64,000 nucleotides of DNA from assembly GCA_002633025.1 (NCBI GenBank), contig NMRB01000781.1, positions 78,048-142,047 on the forward strand. Direction: 5' to 3'. This document shows positions 1 to 11,870 of this stretch, piece by piece (the first letter of the stretch is position 1; every line of letters starts with the position of its first letter). The DNA is from Notospermus geniculatus (Eukaryota > Nemertea > Pilidiophora > Heteronemertea > Lineidae). The notes under the pieces were generated by a model, which made no database searches, had not been told where the DNA came from, and saw nothing but the letters and a program-made list of their open reading frames with translations. The translations under genes were made by a program, and so were the position numbers.

Positions 1-795
1 CGTACTTATTCCCTCGTACTCAATACCACATTCATTCTCTCTTTACAGGATGAAAATAACCAGTTTTCAAAAACGAACGGAATGTGCCAAAAGATCCATC
101 TTGCTATTACATGTACTAAGTGCCATTGGACTTGATGCTGTCCCGGGATGCTGTCAAAAAGTAACTTGCCAAAGAAGCAAGACACGAGAGACTGTCATAA
201 TACCTTAATCACAACTTCCTGCAAGGTAATTTCTGTAATAGGCCTATTGCAAGTCTCAGAACACAATGAAAGGGGCCAATGACAATGTGTGTGATTTACA
301 GTATCAGCATGCACATAGCCTATCACATGTATCTAGCTTCACCATCCTTGATGCTCGACACTGAAGACATCATCTTCAAACATTGTTCGCAAACTAAACC
401 TTCTTCAACTGCACCAGCTATTGCATTTTATGTACTTGCAGTCAACATCAGTCGTGATGGATACAGGAGCAGCAGGAGTTATGCCACAACATGTACTAGT
501 GTGTTCGAATATGACCTATATTTGTTGTACCGGTACAGTTTGATTATGAACAAAATAAAACATTCTGGCTTTCAATTAAATGTGCATCTTACTGAGATTT
601 CTAATTCTAATTTTTAAAACATTGTGGCTTTTTGTAGGCCTAATTCTAATATTACACATCCATGACACCTTGATCCTCTTTATAACCTTGCCCATCGACC
701 GAACTTTCTACATTGCCACTCAGTAATTCTCGATCAGTCAACTTTGCCTAATTTCTAAGGGCGGTCTTCAAATTGGCTGACAAGCCAATTTCTAG
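1..795. other. No gene recognised
   Basis: AT-rich sequence with short open frames of no recognisable family and no splice-bounded conserved exon. Several TACATGTA words. Confidence 0.5.
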
Positions 796-1080
796 TATCA
801 GACTTGAACTTTTGACTTTACCGGTAATAATAGCAACTAATGTAGAAAGATTTAATCCAGTCATCTGGCTGCATGTAGATACAGGTGTGTGAATGCTGAA
901 TTTTGATCAGGATCATACATTGGAACATTTCAACTTGTTATCATGTCATTAGTTCTTCTGATACATTCACCCATGTGAGCACATGGTCCATGGACCATTT
1001 CATTTGTGATTACTACGGTATTGCTTCCTGGTTTTGTTATGTGTACTTGTGAACTATAAAACAAGACTGGATCTTGATGG
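796..1080 (+). repeat. 285-bp repeat, copy 1 (second at 7829-8113)
   Basis: Runs without indels alongside 7829-8113, and I see only two substitutions (T/C in aggTgtgtg, C/G in the palindrome atggtCcatgg). It contains one copy of the TGGTCCATGGACCA family near its middle (cacccatgtgagcacatggt region). Confidence 0.93.
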
Positions 1081-1302
1081 AGCTGAGGCAATATTGTACT
1101 GCAAATTTTTTTAATGCCATGAGATGGCATGACTAGTAGATTTGCCGACATGGTTTCCCAGACCCTGAAGCTACTGTATGTTGCAATGACAGTGCTGCAA
1201 GATTTGGACATGAGTTGAAAGACTTACATGTAGATAAGTTTGCAAGTTGCCATAAGTCTGTGCGTGGTACAGTTCATTATTTATGTTACAGTACATTGAA
1301 AA

Positions 1303-1328
1303 GTACATGTACATGTACATGTGTGTGT
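1303..1328. repeat. TACATG microsatellite-like run
   Basis: A run of overlapping TACATGTACATG followed by GTGTGTGT. The same word recurs near 2952 and 5285. Confidence 0.85.
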
Positions 1329-1384
1329 TAACCTAATGATGATTTCATCAGATCATATGTTGACACTGCTCCAGTGAAGATGGG

Positions 1385-2905
1385 TATGGGCATTTTTTCC
1401 CGCAGAATTTGACGTGCTTGTCGTGTGAGTGAAGCAGACGCAGACGTGAGTATAGCGTGTGTGAAGCAGAAGTACATGTAGACGTCTTTGGTGTGTGTAT
1501 GAAGCAAACATTAAATTGTGAAAATATATTAATGGCCATGAAAAAATCATAAAGACATATGTCAACGTGAAAAATATCATATGCGTTAATCAGACATTGG
1601 AAGGCACTGCAGTAGTAGATTCACGGCCGTATTTAGCTTTTTGGTCCTGGGGGGCAAAAGCCTCTCTGGGGAGGGGGGGGCAGAAGACCTTTTTTTGCCC
1701 AAAATATGCATGAAAATCACATTTTTTGGTTGGCTCTGGGGGGCAAAGTCTGCCCCCTTGCCCCCCCCCCCGCTAAATACGGCAGTGAGATTGCAGTGCC
1801 ACGCAACGTCTTATTATCGCATAAGAAATTTTTCACGTTCACATATGATTTTTTCAAGCACATCTAATTCTGCGGAAATATTCTATGGGCAGTTATTTCC
1901 CCAGAATTAGACAATTTGCATGTCGTGAGAGTGAAGCAGATGTAGATGTGTGTAGCATGTGCTTGAAGCAAAAGTAGACGTGTTTGGCGTGTTAGAGAAA
2001 ATCACATGTCAACATGAAAAATATCATATGCGTTAATCAGACATGTCAGACATTGGGTGGTGCTGCAGTCGATGTATTCGTTTGTAAACACATATAGCAG
2101 TGAGGAAAATATTAATGGCCATGAAAAAATCATGTCAACATGAAAAATTTCTTATGCATTAATAAGACGTTGGGTGGCGCTGCAATTGACTGCAGCGCCA
2201 CCCAATGTCCATCCTGGCACACCAGGGGCATCGCGAGTGACTACACCTCCTGTTACATCACTCATACCCCTGGTGTCAATAGCGGCATTTCTATTTCACG
2301 GCTTGGTCCTAGTTACGAGTGGCCAATCAAAATGCCCCTTTTATAAACTCGCGGCGTTGTCTGTCAATCTGACTTCCAGGAATACAAATATTTTTTGTTG
2401 TACATTTTAAGTACAGTTTTGTCCCTCATGTCAGAAATATACTGGAAATCCAAGCATTTTGCGAGACATATCGGGAAACTTGACTCGATTCGATCCATTG
2501 CAGTGCACTGTACAGCTGACATATGGCAACTTTCAATCCGAGGCTCTTCTGCAACGCGTAATCTGATTGGCTAATATTTGGCACGTAAACTAAATGAAAC
2601 AGCCACCTTGAACAGTGTGTAGTGGGTATTGCTGCCTGGGGTAGAAGTCTGTAGTTCGACGGAATGACGCACTACCCCAGGTAGGCCTGGATGCCCAATG
2701 TCTGATTAACGCATTTTCATGCTGACATATGATTTTTTTCATGGCCATTAATATTATTTTCACAATTCTAATGTTTGCTTCATACACACACCAAACACGT
2801 CTACCGTACTTCTGTTTCACGCACGCTACACTCACGTCTGCGTCTGCTTCACTCGCACGACAAGCACGTCTAATTCTGCGGAAATAACCGCCCATTGATG
2901 GGAGT
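1385..2905. repeat. Three-copy interspersed repeat with long inverted arrangement
   Basis: A unit reading agaatttgacgtgcttgtcg...gtgaagcagacgcagacgtg...ttaatggccatgaaaaaatc...gcgttaatcagacattgg occurs at about 1385-1606 (+), 1886-2070 (+, partial), 2098-2175 (fragment) and 2694-2905 (-). The outer copies face each other, so the block is a large imperfect inverted repeat. A hairpin at 2170-2205 (15-bp perfect arms, ttgggtggcgctgca) lies in the middle. Confidence 0.85.
1622..1787. mobile_element. 166-bp hAT-like MITE with AGATT target duplication
   Basis: Ends are CACGGCCGTATTTAGC and GCTAAATACGGCAGTG. It is flanked on both sides by AGATT (1617-1621, 1788-1792). The interior is G-rich, then C-rich. 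A 5-bp direct repeat with CA...TG ends suggests a hAT-type transposase of the 5-bp class; it sits inside the 1385-1606/1886-2070 repeat family. Confidence 0.75.
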
Positions 2906-2971
2906 CTAGTCTCAAAAATACTCTCCGATTTACGGTATGTTGCAAATAGTCTACATGTACATGTACATACT

Positions 2972-3449
2972 CAGGGCTCGAAAATAAGGTTTTAAGGCCT
3001 GGAGCTAAAAACAGCTTCCGACTATTGAAAATATATGCTCTCTCCGGAGCTGTTTCTACATATTCCTCTGAAGCTAAATATATTTGAGCCGATCCGCCAT
3101 TATCGCCTTCGCTTCGCTTGATACTTGTGCATGCACTCTGCATGGGCAATGTGTACACGATGAAGACAGGCACCAGTTTTAGCAAATGAATAAATTATGA
3201 GATTGAATTAAGATCATCGGATTTGATTGGCCAAGGTGAGTGATGACATCGTGGGATTCCCTGACTACGCGGGTGGAATTGCCTTATGACGTGACCAGTG
3301 TGATTCAGTACACTGCATAAATTAAAACAGCCAGATGAGCCTGGCGCTATTTATAGCGCCATACAACCCAGGTTTTGACCTGCGGCTGGTGCTGTTGTGT
3401 GATTGCTAGGCGCAAAAGTGACGGAGCACCGGACTATTTTCGAGCCCTT
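2972..3449. mobile_element. 478-bp hAT-like nonautonomous element
   Basis: Begins CAGGGCTCGAAAATA and ends TATTTTCGAGCCCTT, with CATACT directly repeated at 2966-2971 and 3450-3455. CAGGGCTCGAAA ends are common in animal hAT elements. No transposase remnant is visible. Confidence 0.65.
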
Positions 3450-4134
3450 CATACTTCCATGATACCAGGTTTATACTAATGTAAAGCTACAGATTTTCTA
3501 TTTTCTTGAATGAAGTGTTTGTCTCCCTGGTATGAATGAACATCTGCATTCATCGACTGATAACCTGCTCAGAATTGGGCAAGCATATTGTGCATTTTGG
3601 AGAGAAAATGAATTGGTCATTTGCATTGGAGAACGAACACGGCTTTGTTTAAGTCATCTGATGTATTGTGTACATATTTGAATGTTCATGGTGGTTTTTG
3701 TAACATTATCAGTAACTAATGACATACCAATTGTTGTTCATTGAAGAAAATGCAGTTATTTTCGCATACAGATCAAGTTTTGTATATATTTTATATCACT
3801 TCTACATGTAGATTTTAAATCCATATCTTTAGATTAATCTTAAATAGGTACAGTAAGTTGACCAGTGTATAAGTTCAATCCTCCAATAACCGTTATCGCT
3901 GGACAGATGTTGGGTCTCACTTTTGGGAATGCCGAGCTTTACATTGAGGTATTTTCTTGCGCACTACTATTTTATGAAAGACTATCCACACCAGTTGTTT
4001 TTAAAAGAACTTCGAATCGTGCCGAGACCATGTTTCAAAAGGATTTCTGAATTCCTCCAGGTCTTCTGCTCGCCTTGTTTGATGTGAAATGGAATTCGAT
4101 TTCTTGAAGATTCTTGCCTTGGGCAGAAGATCTA
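3450..4134. other. No gene recognised
   Basis: AT-rich spacer. One short open frame (3865-4050, +) has no recognisable family and no conserved borders. Confidence 0.5.
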
Positions 4135-4262
4135 GGCTGACTGCACAGAAAGTCCGATAGTGCTACCGGTGCCTATCAGCAGTTAGTTATGACGCATTTT
4201 CCCATTAATTAAACCACTGATAGGCACCGAAAGCACTATCACACTTTCTGTATGATCGGGCC
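4135..4262. mobile_element. Palindromic MITE, copy 1 (other at 25671-25798)
   Basis: Arms read CACAGAAAGTCCGATAGTGC and its inverse, around a centre containing gcattttcccattaa. The copy at 25671-25798 has the same arms and the reverse-complement centre, so the two are inserted in opposite orientation. Confidence 0.85.
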
Positions 4263-4272
4263 CGGTCTCTTA

Positions 4273-4728
4273 GGCTGGGTTTACATAGAGCGTGTCGATA
4301 CACGGAAGACACGCTACGGTACGCGCAGATATTACGACACGCCAACACGGCGGTTTACATAGGCCTTCATCGTGTCTCTATCATTTGACACGACGCCTCG
4401 AATTTTGGCATTATTTTCATTAGGTATCATGCATTTCGTGATGCAAATGAGAAAAGATGTGATATTTGATGAGAAAACATCCTAAAATGCTCATCTCTGT
4501 ACTTCGAAACAACGCAAGATCTTCCCACGAAGTCAGCACACGCCTGAAAGAACGAGCATGCTTGTTCTCTTCAAAACGTGTATATACTCCACTCTCTACG
4601 TAACCCCACGCGTATAGACGAATGTAAACGGCAGATTGAAAAATCCATTGTCAGTTCATCAACACACGCGTGTGTCAACGTACCGTGTCGAGTGATCGTG
4701 TTTCGTGTGGCTCTATGTAAACCCAGCC
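4273..4728. mobile_element. 456-bp long-TIR MITE, GGCTGGGTTTACATAGAG ends
   Basis: Left GGCTGGGTTTACATAGAGCG and right CTCTATGTAAACCCAGCC are perfect inverses over 18 bp, and similarity extends inward (gtgtcgatacacg / cgtgtcgagtgatcgtg). Flanked by TTA on the left and TAA on the right. One of a group of eight or nine elements with GGC...TTTACAC/TTTCACAC-type ends. Confidence 0.8.
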
Positions 4729-4745
4729 TAAGGCATTGGCTGTTT

Positions 4746-5027
4746 AAAGTCTGGCAACATCTAAGCGCGACCCAATGGAATGCGGATGTTAGGCAATATA
4801 TTAGTTGGATTTTCCATGGATCTTTAACCACACGCAACTCTTGAATAACCCGATCAACAACGCAATCACACTATACAAACAGACTTTAGTAGTGTGGTAG
4901 TGCCCAATCGTGTGCAACGGATCGTCATCAGTTATGCAGGTCGAATGCATTATTGAAAACCGCAAATTCCTGTCTCATTTCCTGACTTCCGCATTCCATT
5001 GAGTCGCGGTTAGATGTTGCCGGACTT
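4746..5027. mobile_element. TIR element, copy 1 (other at 6402-6648)
   Basis: Ends taaagtctggcaacatct and agatgttgccggactttt are inverted, with gcgacccaatggaatgcgga inside each. The 6402-6648 copy has the same ends and body in opposite orientation. Confidence 0.8.
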
Positions 5028-5298
5028 TTTACATGTAGGTTTTTCACTGCTACATGTACAGTCATTGACATAAGTTTATCTACACCTGATACCTTGAATA
5101 TTTCAAATACTACTGGGCCAGTTTTAACACGATTTGTTCCATATGAAAGTACATCTTCTTGGTCTTACATTGTATTTCTGTAGGGAGGGACGTGAACCCT
5201 TGTCAGTTTTGCTGGAGCATATTTTGTTTTTTCTCTAATGGGTGTAATATTTCATCTACCAATTATGGCCTTACTTTTTGGATATACATGTACATGTA

Positions 5299-6137
5299 CA
5301 GTTAAGCCCATTAAAAATTATAGGAAAAATATTTAGGAAATACACATCAGCTGAACTGGCACGTCTTAGGCTTCATTGAATGACTTTTAATCGAAATGTA
5401 CAGAGATTTAAAAATTATGGGCAAAACATCACCGAAATATCACAATTTCAAAATATCGTGAAAAACCTAACTTTTTAAAATTTCAAATATTTGATTCGAA
5501 ATTGACATCATATCATCCTATGACCAATTCTAAAAATTACAGTAAAGAAAGTTTTTGAAAATCTCACTTCAATTTTGTGAAATTGCAAAATATCAATTGC
5601 ATTATTTTCACATTTGATATTTTGATAATTTCCCCAGGATAATTTCAAGAATTTTGAAAAAAATCGAATGCCATCAAGCCCACATAGTCAAATGAAAAAA
5701 GATTCCACCAAATTTTCTGACTTGTTCAATCTGGGATAGTAATTTGAATAAATGGCAAAAAGTGAAGAAAAAGGCATCGAAATCATGCAGCTTTTCAAAA
5801 TTATACCGGCATCAAAATATGCAGCTTTTCAAAATTATACCGCAAAAACGAAGAGGTATTTTAACATCAATATTTCTTCACAAATGTTCCATGATAAGGT
5901 TGTATGATATGAAATCAATTTCGAATCAAATATCTGAAAATTTCAAAAGTTAGGTTTTTCATGATATTTTGAAATTGTGATATCTTTGTGATATTTTGAC
6001 AATATTTTTCAATCTCTGTACATTTTGACTAAAAGTCATAAAATGAAGCCACAGCCATGCCAGTTAAACTGATAGGTATTTTCTAAATATTTTTCCTTTA
6101 ATTTTTCATGGGGTATGAATGAATTCGGGCTTAACTG
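5299..6137. mobile_element. 839-bp fold-back element, TA-flanked, arms over 200 bp
   Basis: Begins CAGTTAAGCCC and ends GGGCTTAACTG with TA on both sides (5297-5298, 6138-6139). The arms stay similar for more than 200 bp (atcacaatttcaaaatatcg ... aaaaacctaacttttt mirrored near 5950). The interior is AT-rich and has no recognisable transposase. Confidence 0.82.
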
Positions 6138-6401
6138 TACTTCGCGTGTGAAATGTACCCGTACTGGTATTTGTGTTCCAAAATAACTAATAATCCATTT
6201 TGTTGTTGGTGGTTTTGATTATGTGATATCTATTTTTCATGTGGTTTGAAAAGAGAGGTTCCTGAGTCATCTGAGAGGTATTGAAGAATATGAATGGGGG
6301 ACTGAATCAGCTTCTCTGAAAAGGCAAGAGTCACTACCAATAAGTGACTTACCGGTAATCTCTTTGCGATTTGGCTGTTTGTTAGTGGGTTTGTTAGATA
6401 A

Positions 6402-6648
6402 AGTCCAGCATACCGCGACCCAGTGGAATGCGGAAGTCAGGAAATGAGGCAGGAATTGGCAGTTTTCAATTATGCATTTAACCTGCGTTACTGGTGATGA
6501 CCCGTTGCACACTATTGGGCACCACTAAAGTCTGATCGCATTGTCGATTGGTTATTCAAGAGTTGTGTGTGATTAAAGATCCTTGGAAAATCAACTATAT
6601 ATTGCCTAACTTCTGCATTCAATTGGGTCGTGGTGTTGCTGGACTTTA
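6402..6648. mobile_element. TIR element, copy 2 of the 4746-5027 family
   Basis: Ends aaagtccagcata and gttgctggacttt with gcgacccagtggaatgcgga and its inverse just inside; inverted relative to 4746-5027. Confidence 0.78.
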
Positions 6649-7117
6649 AACTAGGACGAGAGTTGCTCTTTTCCTGAAATCAAGAGTGTATCATTAAAGG
6701 ATACATTGCCTTGGCTATCTTTCAGGGAGTGCTAGTCATTTTGAGATCGGTGATTTAAGAGAGATAAGTCCCATCCTGGTAGCTCTTCTTGGGAATTCTG
6801 TCAAGACACCTTTGCTCTTCAGAGGGTTAAACTAAATGTTTCAATACTGGTACATGTACCTACATGTATGTACGTACATGAACCTGTATAATTATTTTGT
6901 GATGATTTGTGGTATTGAATTCAAACCCAGGTTTGCACAAATCTCCTTTGGTGCATCTTGCTATAAATTCAACCCCAAAATCCTGACTCCATATTTTAAA
7001 AAAATATACAGTAAAATTGAGTCCCAAGAACATTGTATACACGTAGATTACTACAAGGTGGTAAATATGTTGTCCCGGTGATTTAAATATGAAAGATGAA
7101 AATTCATATATTTTTAG
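6649..7117. other. No gene recognised
   Basis: Spacer with TACATGTA words around 6850 and no conserved coding or repeat structure that I can name. Confidence 0.45.
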
Positions 7118-7828
7118 CACACCTGGGTGAGCTTATATTATGGCGGTGTGTCCATTGTTCGTCGTCATTGTTGTTATCGTAGTCGTCGTCCGTTAGCAGG
7201 TCACGTTTCGTCCTACATGTATGAAACCAAGATTCAGTCTGATTTGATTCTTGGCTTGGCCACCAGGTGGCCATCTTTGAAAATGGCCTTTGACACATAT
7301 TTCATAAATTACTGCAGTAGAATGTTTTGACTTTGAAATTGTATGTATGTATCTAGGTGTACAACAATGCATACAACAAATTTCGGCCCTTTTGTACTTC
7401 ATTCAAATATGGCGGCCAGTCGGCCATCTTATAAAACTGGACTTTAGCCAATATCTCATGAACAACAGCAATAGAAAGGTGTGCAGATACCCTCTATGTG
7501 TATATGCCAAATTTTAGCTCTATTGCACTTCAAATATGGCTGCCAGATCGCCATATTGAAATATGGGCTGTGGGTTCATATCATGCACACCAGCTGACCA
7601 CAGGCAAGACAGGCTAGAATGTTTTGATCTAGTATACAAATACAGCAAATTTTGGCTGGATTGGACTTCAAATATGGCTGCCAGCGAACCATCTTGAAAA
7701 GTGTACTTTGGCTCACATCTCATGAACAATACCGGGCAAAATGTTGTAACTTGCTGTGACTATGTACTGAGATACCCTTTATGTGGATGCCAACTTTTCG
7801 CCCTATCAAAATTAAAATTGGTGGTTTA
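7118..7828 (+). repeat. Tandem-unit repeat, about 131-148 bp period
   Basis: Opens with a CACACCTGGGTGAG palindrome and a tract tcgtcgtcattg...gtcgtcgtccgttagcag. Units carrying (a)aatttcggcc...acttcaaatatggctgcc start near 7376, 7507, 7645 and 7793. The 7829-8113 repeat cuts it off. Same architecture as the 10649, 29113 and 39160 arrays. Confidence 0.8.
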
Positions 7829-8113
7829 TATCAGACTTGAACTTTTGACTTTACCGGTAATAATAGCAACTAATGTAGAAAGATTTAATCCAGTCATCTG
7901 GCTGCATGTAGATACAGGCGTGTGAATGCTGAATTTTGATCAGGATCATACATTGGAACATTTCAACTTGTTATCATGTCATTAGTTCTTCTGATACATT
8001 CACCCATGTGAGCACATGGTGCATGGACCATTTCATTTGTGATTACTACGGTATTGCTTCCTGGTTTTGTTATGTGTACTTGTGAACTATAAAACAAGAC
8101 TGGATCTTGATGG
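7829..8113 (+). repeat. 285-bp repeat, copy 2
   Basis: Nearly identical to 796-1080. Starts inside the 7118 tandem repeat and ends 29 bp before the TA-flanked element at 8143. Confidence 0.93.
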
Positions 8114-8142
8114 GGATATACTTACAATGTTACTTGTATATA

Positions 8143-9623
8143 CAGTAGAACTTGCGTAACGTACCGGGTGGGACCAGCGATTTTTGTCCGTTATACACAA
8201 AATACGTGTTACGCATGTACCTATATACCGTACTTTGTCTGTTATACACGTAAAACGTACTATGTCCGGTATATGTATACCGTACATTGTCCAATACAAG
8301 ATACAGAATAGCACAAAATTGACACACAAAATGATAATAAGCAAGAAGTCAATCTCCAGAATTCACGAATTTTCGACCCCAACCGGGGTCTTTTTCAAGT
8401 GGGACTTTACAATCTGCAACTCTAGAAAAGGAGTTTTCTAGAGTTTCAGATTGTAAAGTTCCACTTGAAAAAGACCCCGGTTGGGGTCGAAAATTCGTGA
8501 ATTCTGGAGATTGACTTCGTACATTGTCCAATACACACGTAAACAGCGTCATGTGTATGCCAACATTTCAACTTGGTTATTATGTCTTCAAGTCGTTCAT
8601 TGATTCAAAACGTGTGGCAGTGTGCGAACTCCATGCATCAGAAACTGCGGGTTCAGCTGACCACGTGCCTATCATGCATCCTCTCGAAACAGGGTCATTC
8701 AGACGCATCTCCTACGTCGCACCTCTTCTGACCCTGTCACATTCCATGCCTTTTCGGCGGGGAACCACCGACAGATTTTCTGTCGTCGAATCGGCCAATC
8801 AGAAGCTAGCTTATAGCGAAGTCCTGGCATAAAACCAACCAAGAATACAACTGACCTATGATTTGTAACGGGCCGATGTAACGCTCTTTCCCTTTGGCTG
8901 CTATTTCGGGAGACTGGGAGAATTCGCGGAATAAATGGATCTTACTTTAAATCGGAACCTCCCGGCAATGGGATTCAATTGCCGAATGAAAACATATTAA
9001 TGTCGCATAATGATCATAAAAATGCATGAAATGAATAATATCGAACAAGACATATCGTTAATGGTGTGTTTTATGCATTTCCGCGCAGTATAACAAGGTA
9101 TTCGCCTTTGATACAATACAACAGCAGGAGGTGGGAGGTAACTGGAACAGCCGGCCTCCCCACTCAAAAGCGACCGATTAGCTCAGGGCATAAGGGAGGC
9201 GATGACAGCCGAGTGAAATGACCTGAGTCTCAGGATGCTATCATGTGACTCGTGGTCTGGCGCGCAATTCAGAAATGATACAATGTATACCCCCAACACT
9301 TACCCTGAGCTCCCTTGGTTCATTGGTGCCCCGGCCTCCCCTGACTTTTTTTCAGCATTTTCACTGATTTCATTACTTTTGACTGATGTACCGGTGGCGC
9401 CAGGAGAGGAGGAGTACGTTATATACGAATGAATTTTAATGGAAATGCATTACACTGGGACCGGAGATTTGGGTACGGTATACGCGAATGTCCGTTATAC
9501 AGCGGCCGTTATATGCGATGTTTTTTATTGGAATTATCATTAGACGGGACCGGGACTTCAAGTTTCAGTATGGTGTAAGCGAGTATCCGGTTTATCCGAG
9601 GACGTTATACGCGAGTTCTACTG
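8143..9623. mobile_element. 1481-bp pogo/Tigger-like TIR element, TA-flanked
   Basis: Ends CAGTAGAACTTGCGTAACG and CGTTATACGCGAGTTCTACTG, each next to TA (8141-8142, 9624-9625). Subterminal words such as gtccgttatacac, accgtacattgtcc and cgttatatgcgatg recur near both ends. CAGTRGAAC...CG ends over a TA target are typical of pogo/Tigger-type (Tc1/mariner superfamily) elements. I see no transposase frame; one 102-codon frame (8524-8832) is unrecognised. Confidence 0.75.
8345..8518. mobile_element. Near-perfect 174-bp palindrome nested in the 8143 element
   Basis: Arms of about 80 bp (gaagtcaatctccagaattc ... tctagaaaa) differ at only two positions. A 17-bp word cgtacattgtccaatac lies at about 8282 and again just after it at 8518. 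The accccaaccggggtc hairpin inside the arm also occurs, as accccggctggggtc, near 43806. Confidence 0.85.
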
Positions 9624-9884
9624 TATTATAATTGATTCTTTATTTTGGGACCTGCTTATCCAACATTTCTAATTGCTAAACATGATCTAGTTTTGTCTCT
9701 CGGGTTCCTTTGGTTGCCTCTGTTTCCCAATTTCCCACACCGCCCAGGCACAGCAACCTAGTTGGCATTTCCTGCCACTGTTTGCAGTGTGTGGTGCAAT
9801 TTTCACAGGCGTTGGGAAAATAAACATCATAATAATAATGCCGTTCTTATATAGCACATTTTCAGTTGAACTGCCCAATGTGCT

Positions 9885-10648
9885 TTTCACCCCGAGGCCC
9901 ATCAGGGTCTTCGGGGTATTGTCATCACGCTGGCGTCTGTCTGTCTGTCGTCGTCGTCGTCACGCAAAAACGACGTGAATGCTCTAACTTGAGAATGCTT
10001 CGGAATTTTCATCTCAAATTTTGTATGGTGATACCTCATGACGGGTTTTTGATTAGACCTACATTTCAAGGTCGCAAAGGTCAAAAGCTGAAATCTGATT
10101 GGTCAACGACGTGAACGCTCTAACTTGAGAATGCTTTGGAATTTTTGTCACACATTTTGTATGTTGATACCTCATGACATGACGCTTCTCGCTATTGAAA
10201 ATCGACCGGATCTGATTCCTACTTTGGCCACCAGGGGCACATAGTGAAATGACAAAATTTGCGATTACTCCTAAACTGGTCATCGAAACTTCAGGAAATT
10301 TTTATAGTGGGTGTATCCAGTCAGGGTACACAACATATCAGACGGGATTTTGATTACACCTACATTTCAAGGTGACAGAGGTCAAAAGCTGAAATCTGAT
10401 TGGTCAACGACGTGAACGCTCTAACTTGAGAATGCTTTGGATTTTTCGTCTCCAATTTTGTATGTTGATACCGCATGTGATGACGCTTCTCGCTATTGAA
10501 AATTGGCCGCATCCGAGTCCTACTTTGGCCACCAGGGGATACTTACTGATCGGTCAACTGGAAAACGCTTTGGAATTTTCATCTCAAAATTTGTTCATTA
10601 ATACCTCAGGCCGAGGGGTTACGCCCGCAACAGCGTGGCTATTTTTAG
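9885..10648 (+). repeat. Tandem-unit repeat F6, copy 1 (other at 45627-46345)
   Basis: Opens cttttcaccccgaggcccat and tctgtctgtctgtcgtcgtcgtcgtc, and closes aacagcgtggctattttt. Units with acgtgaacgctctaacttga start near 9973, 10110 and 10411 (137 and 301 bp apart). The copy at 45627-46345 has the same two borders, inverted. Each unit holds a gccaccaggggc-type word. Confidence 0.85.
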
Positions 10649-11440
10649 TTCACCTGTGGTGAGCTCCGATGATGCACCGTCCGTCGTCATCGTCCGTTAG
10701 CAGGGCACGGTTTGTAACCGCTGGGGCTATTGATCTGAAACTTGGTATATAATATATACCCCTAGGTCATATGACCTACAACACCAAGTTTCGGCCCGAT
10801 TCGATTCTTGACTTGGCCACCAGGTGGCTAAAACCCAAAACACGAAAAGTGCAATAAGTCCTGTGAAATGACTGGATCATCTCCACATTTTTATCATAGG
10901 TGTATCTAATGAAGATACATAACATAACAGGTTTTTGATTTGACCTACTTTTCAGGGTCACAGAGGTCAAAGTACAGAATTTTGCCTTTTGGTGGCATGT
11001 TTCGTAACCACTGGGCTATTGACCTGAAACTTGGTACCGATATATACCCCTATGTCATATGACCTATGACACCAAGTTTCAGCCGATCATCTCCAAATTT
11101 TTATCATAGGTGTATCTAATGAGGATACATGTCACATGTAACGGGTTTGTGATTTGACTTACTTTTCAAGGTCACCTAGGTCAAAGTTCGAAATTTTGCC
11201 ATTTGGTGGCATGTTTCGTAACTGCTAAGGCTATTGGCCTGATACTAAACTTGGTATACATATACAGCCCTATGTCAGTTGGCCAATGACACCAAGTGCC
11301 GGTCCGATTCATCTAATGAGGATACATAACAGGTTTTTGATTTGACCAACTTTTCAAGGTCGCAGAGGTCAAGTTCGAAAATTTTGTCATTTGGTGACAC
11401 GTTTCATGGCTATTTGACCTAATACATGTATCTTCTCACC
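10649..11440 (+). repeat. Tandem-unit repeat F1, copy a
   Basis: Starts exactly where F6 ends with agttcacctgtggtgagct, then cgtcgtcatcgtccgttagc. Units with gaaacttggtat and gccaccaggtggc repeat at about 300 and 213 bp. It contains AGGTCA direct repeats with a 3-bp spacer (11169-11183, perfect; 10955-10969, one mismatch). Confidence 0.85.
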
Positions 11441-11479
11441 TGTGTGATCAGGTGTCTGGGTACCTTCTCTACCTGGAAC

Positions 11480-11582
11480 TCAAGGCTTGCCCGGGAACAT
11501 TTCCATTTAACATTTGTCATTTGTTCTTCTGGTACCGTACATTCACCCAGGTGCGCACATGGTCCATGGACCATTTCATTAT
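11480..11582 (+). repeat. TGGTCCATGGACCA family copy
   Basis: Reads acatttgtcatttgttcttctggtac... to the palindrome atggtccatggaccatttca. The inverse copy at 38933-39045 aligns over the same length. The family always stops at or near ACCATTTCATT. Confidence 0.8.
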
Positions 11583-11659
11583 TATTACCCCAGCTATAGG
11601 TCTGTTCATTCCAATTTCGTTTTTCCACTCCCTGGGGAGTACTACAGTCCCGGCAGCCG

Positions 11660-11870
11660 ATTTCAGCACTCTTGGACTAACATTCACATACACCATCACT
11701 ACCAGCCAGGTACCTGTTTTACACCTGGGTGGGGTGAAGCAAGTGAGGCAAAGTGACTTGTTCAAGGTCACAAACGAGCGTGTTTTTTCCTTGGTCAGGA
11801 CTGGGAATCGAACACGGTACCCTCTGATCAGGAGTCCGCCTCACTAACCACTAGACCACACCGCTCCAAG
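11660..11870 (-). mobile_element. tRNA-derived SINE
   Basis: On the minus strand a Pol III A-box-like gtggtctagtggttagtgag is followed 50 bp on by a B-box-like gtgttcgattcccag, as in tRNA-headed SINEs. The body continues to about 11660. The tRNA fold is not complete at the acceptor stem, so this is not called a tRNA gene. Confidence 0.75.

Noticed and set aside
279-617. 112-codon open frame on +
   Set aside because: No recognisable family, low-complexity AT-rich composition and no splice or promoter support; open frames of this size are expected by chance.
2832-3185. 117-codon open frame on -
   Set aside because: Spans an interspersed repeat border and a hAT-like element; coding appearance comes from repeat sequence.
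11452-11847. 131-codon open frame on +
   Set aside because: Lies antisense over a palindrome-family repeat and a tRNA-derived SINE.
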